Assembly (NCBI RefSeq): GCF_000092845.1
Contig: NC_014150.1
Span: 186,001-250,000, forward strand
Length of the DNA: 64,000 nt
Direction of reading: 5' to 3'
Source of the DNA: Brachyspira murdochii DSM 12563
Lineage (GTDB): Bacteria > Spirochaetota > Brachyspiria > Brachyspirales > Brachyspiraceae
Below are positions 1 to 12,100 of this stretch, one piece after another. The translations under genes were made by a program, and so were the position numbers. The notes beneath the pieces are model-generated. The model had not been told where the DNA came from. It searched no databases and saw only the letters and a list, made by a program, of their open reading frames with translations. Positions within the stretch are counted from its first letter, which is position 1; each line of letters begins with the position of its first letter.

Positions 1-1
1 G

Positions 2-778
2 GCAATTTATGGTATATTTATATCAAAATATATACAAAAACCTAACTATCCGGATAAATCTCCTACTTATGAGACTTTAATAAGTGATATAGGAGGTCTG
101 CCGCCTGCTTGGAAAGCATTGGCACCAATAGCTGTACCTATTTTATTAATGGCTATTGGAAGTATAGTAAGATTTGATTCTTTTAAAATGTCTGACAGTA
201 TTATAAAAAATATATTTATATTTTTAGGCGAGCCTTCAATGGCATTATTTATAGGATTTTTATTCTCGCTTCTTTTAACACATAAATTTAATACAGAAGA
301 GATATCTATGTGGATAGGAGATGGTATAAAGGCTTCCGGAAGCATACTTGCAATAGTTGGTGCAAGCGGTGCTTTTGCTGAAGTATTAAAATCTACAGAA
401 CTGGCAAAAATTATACCAGAGTTAGGACATATATTTGCTTCATTAAATATGGGCATAATACTTCCGTTTATAATGGCATCTGCTTTAAAAATAATGCTTG
501 GTTCATCTACAATAGCTGTTGTTACAGTAGCGACACTTTTTGCTCCTCTGCTTAATACACTAGGATTTAATACGCCTATATCACAAATACTAGTATTAAT
601 GGCAATCGGGGCTGGTTCTATGATAGCTTCACATGCTAATGACAGTTATTTTTGGATAGTTGTTGAATTATCCGGATTAAAAGTAAAAGATGCATACAAA
701 GCTAGAACTTTAGCTACTTTTGTACAAGGTATTACTGCACTTATAATCATACTGATATTATCTTTCTTATTTAGATAA
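2..778 (+). CDS. GntP-family gluconate/organic acid permease, C-terminal part (5' end outside the window)
   Basis: The reading frame is open from base 2 and ends at a TAA at 776-778, so 258 C-terminal residues are visible and the start lies upstream. The product is an inner-membrane symporter of the GntP family, which imports gluconate or related hydroxy acids with protons. Seen: several hydrophobic segments, a Gly/Ala-rich re-entrant stretch (GASGAFAEVL) and the family-typical SHANDSYFW stretch in the last third. The substrate cannot be told from the sequence. No gluconate kinase or other sugar acid gene is visible downstream; dut follows after about 70 bases. Confidence 0.87.
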   Translation, partial: AIYGIFISKYIQKPNYPDKSPTYETLISDIGGLPPAWKALAPIAVPILLMAIGSIVRFDSFKMSDSIIKNIFIFLGEPSMALFIGFLFSLLLTHKFNTEEISMWIGDGIKASGSILAIVGASGAFAEVLKSTELAKIIPELGHIFASLNMGIILPFIMASALKIMLGSSTIAVVTVATLFAPLLNTLGFNTPISQILVLMAIGAGSMIASHANDSYFWIVVELSGLKVKDAYKARTLATFVQGITALIIILILSFLFR

Positions 779-852
779 TTTATTGTATTTTATTTTTTTC
801 GTTTTGTATATATAATTGTTTTATATAAAAATATAATCCATTGGAGAAAATA

Positions 853-1287
853 ATGCTTAAAATTAAAATTATTAATAAATCTTCTAATCCTCTGCCTAAA
901 TATCAAACTGAAGGCTCATCCGGACTAGATTTACATGCTAATTTGGAGAAACCAATAACATTAAATAAAAATGATATAGTTTTAGTACCAACAGGACTTT
1001 TTATAGAAATACCAGATGGTTATGAGGCTCAAATCAGAAGCAGAAGTTCTCTAGCATTAAAAAATGGTATATTTTGTTTAAACTCTCCTGCTACAATAGA
1101 TAGTGATTATAGGGGAGAATTAAAAATTATATTGGCGTCTCTTACAGATACACCTTTTACAATAAATCATGGCGATAGAATAGCTCAAATGGTTTTTGCT
1201 AAAGTTGAAAAAATAGATTTTGAAGAAGTTGATTCTATTTCGGACACGAAAAGAGGTGAGGGCGGATTTGGAAGCACCAACAAATAA
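853..1287 (+). CDS. dut: Deoxyuridine 5'-triphosphate nucleotidohydrolase (dUTPase)
   Basis: Hydrolyses dUTP to dUMP and pyrophosphate. This keeps uracil out of DNA and supplies dUMP for thymidylate synthase (thyA is at 42196-42996). All five motifs of the trimeric dUTPase family are in order: GSSGLDLHA, RSRSSLALK, the substrate-pocket segment ending IDSDYRGE with the catalytic Asp, NHGDRIAQMVF, and the C-terminal glycine-rich arm RGEGGFGS. I place the start at ATG 853 because GGAG at 843-846 sits 6 bases before it. The upstream TTG at 841 would overlap that ribosome site. The protein is 144 residues, normal for the family. Confidence 0.95.
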   Translation: MLKIKIINKSSNPLPKYQTEGSSGLDLHANLEKPITLNKNDIVLVPTGLFIEIPDGYEAQIRSRSSLALKNGIFCLNSPATIDSDYRGELKIILASLTDTPFTINHGDRIAQMVFAKVEKIDFEEVDSISDTKRGEGGFGSTNK

Positions 1288-1290
1288 ATA

Positions 1291-1318
1291 TTGATATAAT
1301 CGTATTTTATATTATAAT
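1291..1318 (+). promoter_or_regulatory. Candidate sigma-70 promoter directly before the first lipoprotein gene
   Basis: TTGATA at 1291-1296, a 16-base spacer and TATAAT at 1313-1318. The predicted transcription start falls within one or two bases of the ATG at 1326, which would make the message leaderless or nearly so. In such AT-rich DNA a chance match is possible. Confidence 0.45.
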
Positions 1319-1325
1319 AAAAAAC

Positions 1326-2141
1326 ATGAGTATATTAAAGAAACTTTTTATATCTACAATTATGCTGCTCACTATTTCATGCGGACTTCCGGATGTTACA
1401 GGCATCACGCTTGAATTAAATCAGCCGTATATTACTAAGATTATACCTGGACAAAATAAATTAGTAGTAGAGTTTGAAGCACAAAATAATGAACCTTCAT
1501 TCAGCGGATATAATATATATTTTGGAGACAGCACAAATCCAAGAAAATACAGATTGTATAATCAGCAAAAAGCTCTTCCAACTATGTCAGAATTGAGATC
1601 TGAAACTGTAAAAAAATATTCATTTACCATAGAAATTGAAAGTTATTATTCTACTAATAGTTCAACTATAGATACATTAAGAGAAACAGATTTGGCTAAT
1701 GGAATACCTATATATGTTTGGATATCATCATATCAAATAACACCTCAATTAGAAAGCTATTATTACTATGATAATTTTGTAAAAATGGGTACACCTAGAC
1801 CTGAAGCTTTAAATCAAACAATAAATGCAGATCAAAATATATATATGGAAGGAAGAGATTTAGCAACATTAATAAATAGCAATGGAAAATTATATTTTAG
1901 AAATGCGGCTAATGGTTCTATGATGGTTATGGCTGGAAGTTCTTTAGATGATATTGTTGTACCTCCGGAAAATGGATATGGAAGTATTGATTTGGAAGTG
2001 AAAGCAAATAGGTTATACTTAGTAAAAATAACAGATGGAAACAATTCCTATTATGGAAAAATATTTGTAAGGAGTATTAGCGGTACTAGTGTTGTAGCAG
2101 ATTATTGCCGTCAGACAGCTGCTAATATATTGAGTTATTAA
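1326..2141 (+). CDS. Lipoprotein with fibronectin-III-like N-terminal region, function unknown
   Basis: 271 residues. A short basic N-terminus, hydrophobic core and lipobox ending ...LTISC (Cys at residue 19) mark a lipoprotein. After the signal, residues about 35-70 (IIPGQNKLVVEFEAQN, then FSGYNIYFG) resemble the alternating strand pattern of a fibronectin type III domain; this is inference. The middle has a Tyr/Ser-rich stretch (ESYYYYDNFV), and the C-terminal third is glycine-rich and beta-like. No Shine-Dalgarno sequence is seen before the ATG. It lies 3 bases upstream of a second lipoprotein of similar plan, so the two probably form a bicistronic unit and may be paralogues. No enzymatic motif is visible. 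Confidence 0.82.
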   Translation: MSILKKLFISTIMLLTISCGLPDVTGITLELNQPYITKIIPGQNKLVVEFEAQNNEPSFSGYNIYFGDSTNPRKYRLYNQQKALPTMSELRSETVKKYSFTIEIESYYSTNSSTIDTLRETDLANGIPIYVWISSYQITPQLESYYYYDNFVKMGTPRPEALNQTINADQNIYMEGRDLATLINSNGKLYFRNAANGSMMVMAGSSLDDIVVPPENGYGSIDLEVKANRLYLVKITDGNNSYYGKIFVRSISGTSVVADYCRQTAANILSY

Positions 2142-2144
2142 TTT

Positions 2145-2891
2145 ATGAAAAAAATATTAATTTTTATTATACCGGTAATTTTTTTATTATCTTCATGCAA
2201 TGAAGAGCTTATCACTATAGTAGATGAATATAATTCGCCTTATGATATAAAAGCTATAGCAAGTAATAATGCTGTATATATAGATTTTTGGTCTGGTATA
2301 ATAGCATCAGATTTTGCTGGTTTTAACATATATGCTTCTACATCAGATACATTTACTCAGCCAGATAGTGCCATAAAAAATGCAAGTCAAACATACCCCA
2401 CAATATCTGGTTCAAATCATACTAGAACAAATTTTGTAATACAAATTCCTACTATGACTTTTAATAATGGAACCTTATATTATGTAACTGTTACTGCTTA
2501 TGGAACAAATAATTTGGTAGATAAAAAATATATAGAAACACCTATAAGTACAGTATGTCCAGTAATTCCAAGGGAAGAAGGTACTGGAACAGGTACAACA
2601 TTAGCAGCCAATGGTCAAACTTTTGGTAATATTGATATTCCTGGAGGAAAAGTTACTGTAAACACTGGATGGGGAGTTCAGTATTTCGGATATCAAACTA
2701 ATTTTAACAGTATAGTCATTATAACCAATAATACAGATGCATCATTTGATACTGAGGCAGTTTATTCTCTTAATGGACTTTATGTATTCAAACAAACTGG
2801 CGGAAATGGACTGGCTAAAATTTGGATAACTTCAGCTAATGGTTACAGATGGGCATATCAGGCTGATGCTTCTAAGTGGTGGGGAATTTAA
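2145..2891 (+). CDS. Second lipoprotein of the pair, fibronectin-III-like N-terminus, function unknown
   Basis: 248 residues with a signal ending in lipobox LLSSC (Cys 18). The segment after it (YDIKAIASNNAVYIDFWSG, then FAGFNIYAS) matches the upstream lipoprotein in spacing and pattern, suggesting a shared fold and an old duplication. The C-terminal half is rich in Gly, Thr, Asn and Trp (SKWWGI at the end), as in beta-rich surface or periplasmic domains. The gene begins 3 bases after the upstream stop without a clear ribosome site, so translational coupling is likely. No known catalytic or ligand motif is seen. Confidence 0.82.
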   Translation: MKKILIFIIPVIFLLSSCNEELITIVDEYNSPYDIKAIASNNAVYIDFWSGIIASDFAGFNIYASTSDTFTQPDSAIKNASQTYPTISGSNHTRTNFVIQIPTMTFNNGTLYYVTVTAYGTNNLVDKKYIETPISTVCPVIPREEGTGTGTTLAANGQTFGNIDIPGGKVTVNTGWGVQYFGYQTNFNSIVIITNNTDASFDTEAVYSLNGLYVFKQTGGNGLAKIWITSANGYRWAYQADASKWWGI

Positions 2892-3192
2892 TATTATCTT
2901 TATATTTGATAAATAATATTTTCAATTTAATAAATAATTATTTTGATTTTTTATATTAATATCTAGTGAAATTACACTTCTCTCAAAACAAATTTTATTT
3001 ATAATTGTGTGGCGTACAGCGTCAAAAATAACTTGGATTTCGTGCAAACACTCAAAACGATTGGTAAAGCCTCAATTATTAAAATTATAAATATCATTTT
3101 ACACATTAACTATATATGTAAAAAAATAGAGCCTATAAGTTCTAACTATAGACTCTATTTTTACAACAAGGAGAAACAATAAACTTATTTAA
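2892..3192. other. Intergenic region between convergent lipoprotein and giant coiled-coil genes
   Basis: AT-rich spacer without a supported gene. Bases 3001-3070 are locally richer in G/C (TGTGGCGTACAGCGTC and neighbours) and faintly resemble the reverse complement of the stretch near 36490-36560, perhaps a decayed dispersed repeat. The 3' end holds a hairpin, listed separately. An AAGGAG at 3169-3174 has no open frame behind it on the + strand. Confidence 0.5.
3122..3162 (-). terminator. Rho-independent terminator of the giant coiled-coil gene (probably two-way)
   Basis: Inverted repeat: AAAAATAGAG at 3122-3131 pairs with CTCTATTTTT at 3153-3162, with one C/A mismatch, then CTATA pairs with TATAG around a 9-base loop. 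The arms carry A-runs and T-runs, so it would end transcription on either strand. It lies 31 bases past the stop of the giant gene. Confidence 0.78.
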
Positions 3193-6100
3193 TTACATTC
3201 TTGACTGTTTATCTTTCCAAGCCTTTATAGTTCTTTCAACCTCATCTCTTGAATATGAAGTATTTTTTACTATCTCATCTGGTTTCCAGCCTTGCTTATA
3301 CATTTTTATTATAAACTCTTCTTTTTTGCTGTCTACCTTACTATTTTTATCTTTTTTAGCAGAAGTTTTACTGCCTTTATCTGACATATATTTATCAGCA
3401 TTATCAAGTAAAGTTTCTAAATACCTTACAAAATATTCAGCTCTTTCAAGATTTTTAACTATCGTTTTATCATAGTCATCATACTGATTTTTCATACGTA
3501 CAAGATTCTCTCTTTGATTTTGTATCTCATCAATTATAACATCAAGCTCTTCCAATTTTGTTATAAAGATTTGAACTTTTTTATCATTTTTATCTATTTT
3601 AGCAAAATCTCTCTCTAAAGAGTAAATCTTATCCATAAAGTTCTTTCTAGTATCTTCAACATCAACCATAGCAGCTTTTATACTATCAACTCTCTCAAGT
3701 ATAACCTCTGTTTCTATCTCAGCCTTTCTTATTTGCTGTAATACATCATCAGCATACTCTTCTTTATCTCTGATAAATGAAAGTTTATTTTCTATCTGAG
3801 AAGCTATATCTATGACAAGCTGTATGCCTTCTTCTGTATGTTCTATCATAGCATTGTTTTCTGCTATATTGACAAATCTTTCCTGAATCTCTCCAGACAT
3901 ATCCATAAGCATATTGACTTTTTCCTGAGTATCTTTCAAGCTGTCTTTTTCTTTTTTAATACTAGAAGCATAGTCTAATATATCATGATGCATTTTCTTC
4001 AAGTTTTCAAACTCAGACATAGTTTTTGCCATTTCTGCAGTTGCAGCTTTAGTATCTTTTACCAAATCATTTAATTTAGCGACATCACCTCTTATAGACT
4101 CTGCCATTTCTTTAGCATTATCAAATACTTTTACAGTATTCATATACTTTTGAATATCTGCTCCTATAGCATCTATTTTAGATTTCATAGCATCATACTC
4201 TAAAGATATATCATTAGTTTTTGAATCAAGCATTTTATCTATAGATGAAGCAGCATCATTCAATTTTGATTTTAAATCTTCTGTTTTATCTTCAAAATCT
4301 TTAAGTATAACATTTGTTTTCTCATCATAACTCAAATTAATACTTTCTAATCTAGCATCTATTTCTGAAGAATACTTAGTTATATCCTCTTCCAAAGCAG
4401 TAACAATATTTTTCATATTTGTAATTCTCGCATCATACTCATCTAAATTATCTGTATGAGCTTTGATTATTTCTTCTTTAGCATTTTGAACATACTCTTT
4501 AGCATCATTCATCAAAAGCGATAATGTCTGTTCCAAATTAGAATTAAGTCTTGCTATATATTTTTCATATTTTTCATTAGTAGTTTCTTCTATAGCATTA
4601 ACATTTTCTTCTATAATGTTATTGGCATCTGCTATTCTCTCATTAACAGCTTCGGATATAGAATCCTGTAAAGCAGTTAAAGATTCACTTAGACTTTCAT
4701 AATGAGCTTTTAAAGCATCAAATTCAGAACTTTTCTCTTCGAGTAAAGCCTCCATTCTACCTTTAACATTTTCTATTATAGAATCAACCTCTCCAACTTT
4801 AGTTTCTACAGTAGTTTTAGCATTATTTGAAAGCTCTTCCAATCTGGCATTAAACTTCTCACCTTGTTCCTCTATATCTTCAGAGTATGCATTAATTTTA
4901 TCCTGAAGCTCTAAGGCTTTTTCCTCTATAAGAGATTTCAATTTTTCTAAAGAAGGTGCAAACTCATTTTGCAAATTATCCATCTGCTCTTCTACTGCTT
5001 TAAGTTTTTCTTTATTATCTTCTATTGAAATCACAAAATCATCTTTTATATTTAAAGCCTGTTTCAAATCTGCAACAACATCTTCTACAGAAGAAGTTAT
5101 ATTAGATTTAGTGTCATCTAATTCAGCATATAATGCTTCTATTTTTTCATTATATTCTTTATAAGTTTCTAAAAGAAGTTTTGAATAATCTTCCTGATTT
5201 TTATCCTGTCTTTCAGTATAGAACTTCTCAGTAGACAAGTACATTTCTTTTAATTTAGAAACTTCACTATTATGCATAGATTTAAGTTCATCAATAGCCT
5301 TTTCGCCTTCAGTACCTACTGACATTTTTAACTCACCGATAAACTCTTCCTGATAAGTGTCTATTTTCTTTTTAAAGCTTGTAATATTACTTTCAAGCTC
5401 TTTGTTCATATTATTGAAGGCAGCTGTAATTTTATTGTTAATATCATTTTCAATGCCTTCTATAGCACTTTTAACATCAGAAAATTTCTCAAACTTTTTC
5501 ATCTCATTATTAATAAAGTTCTGTACAGCTTTAGTTATATTAGGTGCAAGTTCATTAGTTTCTTTTACAACAGCATCATTAAATGAGGCTACTAAATTAT
5601 TAATAGATTCTTTAGCTTTATTTACATTTTCTGTTGTAAGTTTATTTTCTAAAGACTTAATATAATCTTCAGCATCTTTAACTTTAGTACTGAATGCTGC
5701 TTCTTTTTCTGCTATTTTGGCAGCAGCAACATTAGCAGCCTCCATTACAGCAGATGACAAACTGTCAATCTTATTGCGTATATTTATATCAGAGTTTTTA
5801 ACCATATCCATTAGAGCTTCTCTTTCTCTGCGTACAGTTTCAACTTCCTGAGATATATGTTTTTGAGACTGACTTAGCATTCTAAGTTCATTTTCCTGCT
5901 CTTTAATATTAGCTTTTATAGTTCCAATTAAAGAGTTAATATCATTTTCAGCTTCGTCTATTTTATTTATAATATCTTTTACTTTATTATTTTCTAATTC
6001 ATCTATTTGCTCTTTAGCACTTTCAACCTTATCATTAATATCTACAAGTATATCTACAGCCTCTCCTCTCAAATTATTAACCTCAGCAACTATAGCATCT

Positions 6101-9100
6101 TTATAGAATTCTTTTATTCTATCTGGTGAAGCATAAGCATCTTCAAAATGAACTATTCTAGCTTCAATACGTTTTCTAAACTCTTCATTTGATTCTTCAA
6201 ATACTTTGATAATATCATCTCTGAATGAATCAGTAAGATATCTCAAATCTGTACCTATAGAATCATTTTGTATGCTTTCAAACATATCTATTACTTGTCT
6301 TCTCTCATCTTCAATCATAGAAACAACATCATCTCTGTTTAGAGTATCAAATGATATTTGATTTTTCAAAGCCTCTATACTATCAATAATATCTATTTTC
6401 TCCTGATTAAATCTGCTCATAGTTTCATCTTGCTCTTTTATAAGTTCAACTATAGATTTTCTAAAGTTTATAAACTCATTAACAAGTCTGTCTCTGTCGC
6501 CTTCAATAGAGCTCAAGGCATCACCTGAATAAATAGCACCGCTTTCATATTTGATTCTTATCTCATCTATTTCAGACATTAATCTGTCTCTTTCAGCCTG
6601 CAATGCTTCAGCTAAATCTTTAATATTAGCTATTCTGTCATTAAACTCATTTCTGAACTCTGTCATCTCTTTAGCAATACTTTCTTTGTATCTTTTAATA
6701 CTTTCAGAGAAATCTTGCTCTAATATTTCAAAGTCATCTTTAATTCTAGCCCCATACTGCTGTGCCATATTGGCCAAGTCATTATGTGTAGGAACAGAAC
6801 CTAATATCTCATCTCTTAAAGATACAAATTCATCTCTCAATTCATCTTTAAGACTTTCTTTTTCTTCTACAAATATTTGGCTTACATTATCCAAACTAGG
6901 TATATCTCTAAGAATATCCTCTTTCATCTCTAGTAATTTAGCCTCAACAGCTTCCTGCTCCTTAGATAAAACCTCAGCAACTGCTTCTACAGTAGAGTAG
7001 TTATCCTCTATGTTTTTCTTAAATGCCTCTAAAGTATCGTTTATTCTAACTCTTTCATCTTCTATCAATTTTTCAACATAAGAAGTATCTACCTTTCCAG
7101 CTTCCATATTTTTAGCAACTTCAGCTTTTGTACTTTCTATATCAGCAGTGATATTTGATTTATAGCTGTCTATTAATTTTTCTATATCTTCTTTTGATAC
7201 AGATTTATCTTTTAAGTTATTAATTTCTTTTCTTATCTCATCAAATGAAGATTCTAAATTAACTCTTTCAACATCTAAAAGATTATTCAAATTATCCAAA
7301 TACTCTTTTTTAACAGCCTCAAATCTTTCTTCTGCTGATAAGTATTCAACTCTTACAGCTGATTTGAAATGATCTAGTTCATTTATCAATTTTGCTTTCT
7401 CTTCTTCAAACATTTTAGCAAAATTTCTATTATCTATTTGATTATTAATAATCTCAGCTCTAAACTCTTCAAATTCATTAGCTCTGTCCACTCTTTCAGA
7501 TACAAACAAGTCAGCAAGCTCATCCATATTAGGTACAGAATCTATTATTGTTTTCTTAAAGTCTTCAAAGTCATTCAAAAGCTGATTGTCTTTATGAGAC
7601 ACTTCGCTGCTTATTCTATCATAAACTTCTTTTCTAAACTCATCTAAAATATTTATTAAATCTTTTTTCTCTTTAGCCAATTCATTAGAAAGTTTCAATG
7701 TATTAGTATTAAGTTCATTATTTACTTTGCTTATATAAGATTCTAATGCCTTAATTTTTACATCCACTCCTTTATTAGAACTGTTAATATCCTCTTTTAT
7801 AGATAGAATATTATTTTCCAAGTAATCTATAGTCTGTTTTCCTTCAGTTTTCAAAGCGTCATGAAGATTTACAACTTTAGATTTCACTTTATCCTCATAC
7901 TCATTTAGTATAGAATCTAATTGCTCTCTGTACTTAGCTATATCATCATTTAAAGATCCCTGAATATCTTCTAAATATTTTATTCTGTCATCAAATGTAT
8001 TAACCTGCGATTCTATATTAGAAATGCCTTCTTCCAATTTTGAATCTATTCTATCTTGAAGTTCTAATTGCCTGTCTGATATATTACCTTTTAATTCTTC
8101 TATCATAGACATTATTTCACTATAATGGTCATTGTTCAATACATTATCTTTAGCATTTTCTAAACTGTTTGTAATAGAATCATAGCTAGTATCTTTCCAA
8201 GAATTAAAATCTTTTTCTATAGAATCTATTTTAGTTTTTACTTCCATAAATGAATTATTAAAGTATAATTCTAATTCCTGTTTCAATACTCCGAAACTTG
8301 TAGATATAGTATCTCCGTAAAGCTCAACAACTTTATTTTCATCAGACCATACATCTTCAAAATATTCTACACGTTTTTCAAGCCTGTTTTTAAACTCTTT
8401 AGCATCTTTTTCTATATTGCGTAATAAATCATCTTTTATAGATACTACACTTTCATCAAAGTTATTGAAAATGTTATCTAATCTTCCTTCTAATCTGCTA
8501 AGCTCATCTTTATTGATGTAAGTTTTAGGCAAAGAGTTCATCATATTATTAAACTCTCTGAATATCTCTTCCTTACTTTCTAAAATTCTATCTTCTAATT
8601 TAGTAAAGTTTGACAATTGAGGAATGATATCTTCTTTAAGCTCTTCAAAACTATCACTTAGCTGTTTAAAGTTATCATAGATAATATTCATATCTTCATG
8701 AGTTATAACATCATCAGAATTATTAACAGAACTAATTATTTCCATATTAGCCATGTTATTTTTTAATTCTTCCAATTCTTCAGAAAGTCTTACAACCTCA
8801 TCATTTATGCTGGTATCAACACCTTTTACCTTATCTTTTATTGCAGATAGATCATCTTCCAAATCTCCTATTTTTGAGAAGTCCTCTTTAAGAGTATTGA
8901 AAGACTCTTCCAATCTGTCTCTTTCTTCTATCAAATCATTGTAATTATGATTATCTCTTATAGATATAACTTCGTTTTTAAAATCATCTATGGCATTTGA
9001 TATCATTGATTTATATTCTGACAAAGAAGATTCTAAATTAATAATACTATCTTCATTATTATGTATTCTAGCTGTCAATGTTTCCATCACATCATCTATA

Positions 9101-12100
9101 GAAGACTGTATTCTTGCTTTCTCAGAGTCGAGTAGGGTAGGTACTCTATCATCAGCTGCAGTTAATATATCATCTTTTAATGATTCAAATGATGCCTTTA
9201 AAGCCTCTACTTCCTTTATCAATAACTCTTTCTCATTGATAGAATACTGAAGCATATTATTTTTATCTAATACAGCATCTTTTATTTCATCTATAGATTT
9301 ATCAAAATCCTTACTTAAAGTAAAGTATTTATTATCTATCTCTTCTTTTACATTATTTATTTCATCTATAAGAGATAGTTTAACATTTTCTATATCTTCT
9401 AGTATATCAGTTACAGAAGAAATTTTTTGGCTATATTTACCAAATAATGACAATATATGTTCATTATTTGATATAAAGTCATTAACCTGAGCTTTGAATC
9501 TTTCATCTATATTAGATTTTAAGTCTTCAAATTCTTCTGATAACTTAGATATTGAATTATAAAGCTCTTCTTTCTCTAAATCCATTCTATCTGAGACAAA
9601 TCTAGCCTGAGTCTCTAACTGACCGTTAACTTCAGCTACTGAATTTTCTATAGCTTCCAATTTTTCAGATATATCCATCAAGCCGTTATAATCTATCTTA
9701 TCTTTAAACTCATTATATAAATCGGATAATTCATTTTTAATATTTTCAAATGAAGATTCCTGTTTATCTCTAAGTTCAGTTTCATAAGAAGTTATTCTGC
9801 TTACTATCTCCTCTTCTTTATTTGCAAGTATATCATTAATTTGTACTTCCAAGCTATCAACTACATCTCTTAATTTTGCTTCAGAATCTTCTGCCATTTT
9901 AGATACTGCATTGTTTATGCTTTGATTCAAATTATTAAATGAATCATTTATCATAATATCCAAATTATATTTGTTTTTCTCAAGCTCTTCTAATCTTTCT
10001 CTTATATCGTTTTCTATTTTAGAAGAATACTCATTCAAATAATCATCTATATATGCTTTATTAGTATCAACTCTGGCTTTTTCTATTTCTATTTTTAAAC
10101 TATTAGAATATTCATCCAAAGCATTTCTATTGCTTTCATAAGCAGATTCAAGCATTTTTGAGTAATCTTCATAGTTAGAAACAATATTTCTGCCTACATC
10201 TTCCAAATTTCTCATTATAGACTGAGTTTCATCTAATCTGTAAGATTCTATATGTTTTAATTCATCTTCGTATTTATTAACAGCATCTTCTATCATATTA
10301 TTAAATCTATTAACATCAGAAGTTAATTTATTTTCTAATTCAGAAAGTCTGCTGTTTACAGAAGATAATTTTTCTTCTAAACGATTATTTATTTCACTCT
10401 CTTTTCCTAATATCTCATCTTTAATAGATGCTATCATTTTAGCAATGATTCCATTTTTCTTATCTTTAGAACTTTCTATAAAGCTGTCAATATTTTCTTT
10501 AGCTTCTTTTAGCTGCTCTAAAAGAACTGATAAATTATCATCTTTCCAAACGGATATATTGCTTTCTATTTCATTTACCTGATTTTGAATATTAGAAATA
10601 ATTTCAGATTTAAAATCATCTACCTCAGGTCTTATAGCATTTTCATAAAGTTTCAAAACTTTATTAGGATTTGACCAAGTATCTTCAAAATAAGAAACTC
10701 TCTTATCCATTAAATCTTTGAACTCTTTATTTCCAGATTCTAATTCATCATATAAAGAATATAATTTTTCTCTGTCATCATCAAACAAATCTCTTGAAAC
10801 TGTATTATCTTCAAGCGTATCTAGTTTTTCTTCCAAGCTGTATTTGAAATCTGATAACTCTTCAAACAATTTATCAACATCGCTTCTTAAATTAGAATCA
10901 ACACCATCTAAATTGCTTTTTAATGTATAAACTTCGCTTTCTAAATCATAGAGTCTTTCAAACTCTTCTCTTAAAGAATTAAATGTATCTTCCAATCTCG
11001 CTTTTTCTTCTTCTAAAACTTCTACAGCATCATTATTTTTAAGTTCATCTAATTCATATCTTAATGTTTCTATATTTTCTAATATAGTATTTTTGAACTC
11101 TTCAGTATTATTATTAGAACTGTTAAATTTTTCTAATATTTCATTTGTAAACTGATTAAATGATTCTTCAAATTTTTCTCTCTCTTTATCAAACATAGAA
11201 GGTATATCTTCTCTATTAGATCTTAATATATCATCTTTGAAAGCAATAAAATCATCTCTTAACTTTTGAATCTGATCATTATTTAATACTATAGTCTCAA
11301 GATTAATTAATTTGTCATCAAAGTATTTTCTCAAATTATCATATCTTTCATTAACAGAAGATATTCTTGCATCTATCTTTTCATGCAAGTCCCTTATTCT
11401 ATCTTCAAATATGCTTATATAACTTTGATTATTTTCCAAGTCATATATTTTTCTCTCTAAAGCATCATATTTATCTTCAACATTAAGCAGCTTAGTGTCT
11501 ATTCTTCCATAGAAGTCTTTTACCTTATCTTCAATTTTATGAATATAGTTTTCACCGTAAATAACTTCATCTGCTTTTTTCTCTATTCCTTCTATAGTTT
11601 GAGATAGTTTTTCATTTGAAGTTTCTTCAAACTTACTCATAGATTCATTAAATCTAGTTTCCAAATCATTAAAAGAAGATTTTAATATATTGTTAAGCTC
11701 TTCTTTAGCCTCATTCAATACATTCATCTTATCTGATATTTGATCTTCCAATTTTGAAGAATACTCTTTCAAATAATTATCAATATATTCTCTTTCATTA
11801 GATAGATGTTTATCTTTTATTTCTGATAAAGCATTATCTATTTCTTCTTTAATAGAGTTAGAATACTCTTTTAATGAGTCTAATGAATTATCATAAACTT
11901 CATTTATAAGTTTAGAATAATTTTCATAAGAAGATTTTATCTCTTTACCCACATTATCTATATCATCTAAAAGTTTATTATTCTCATCTAGTCTGTAATG
12001 TTCTATATTCTTTATCTCTTCATCATATTTTTCAACAGCCTCATTTACCATATTATAAAGTTTTTCCAAATTACCACTTATGTCATCATTTAATTTGTTA

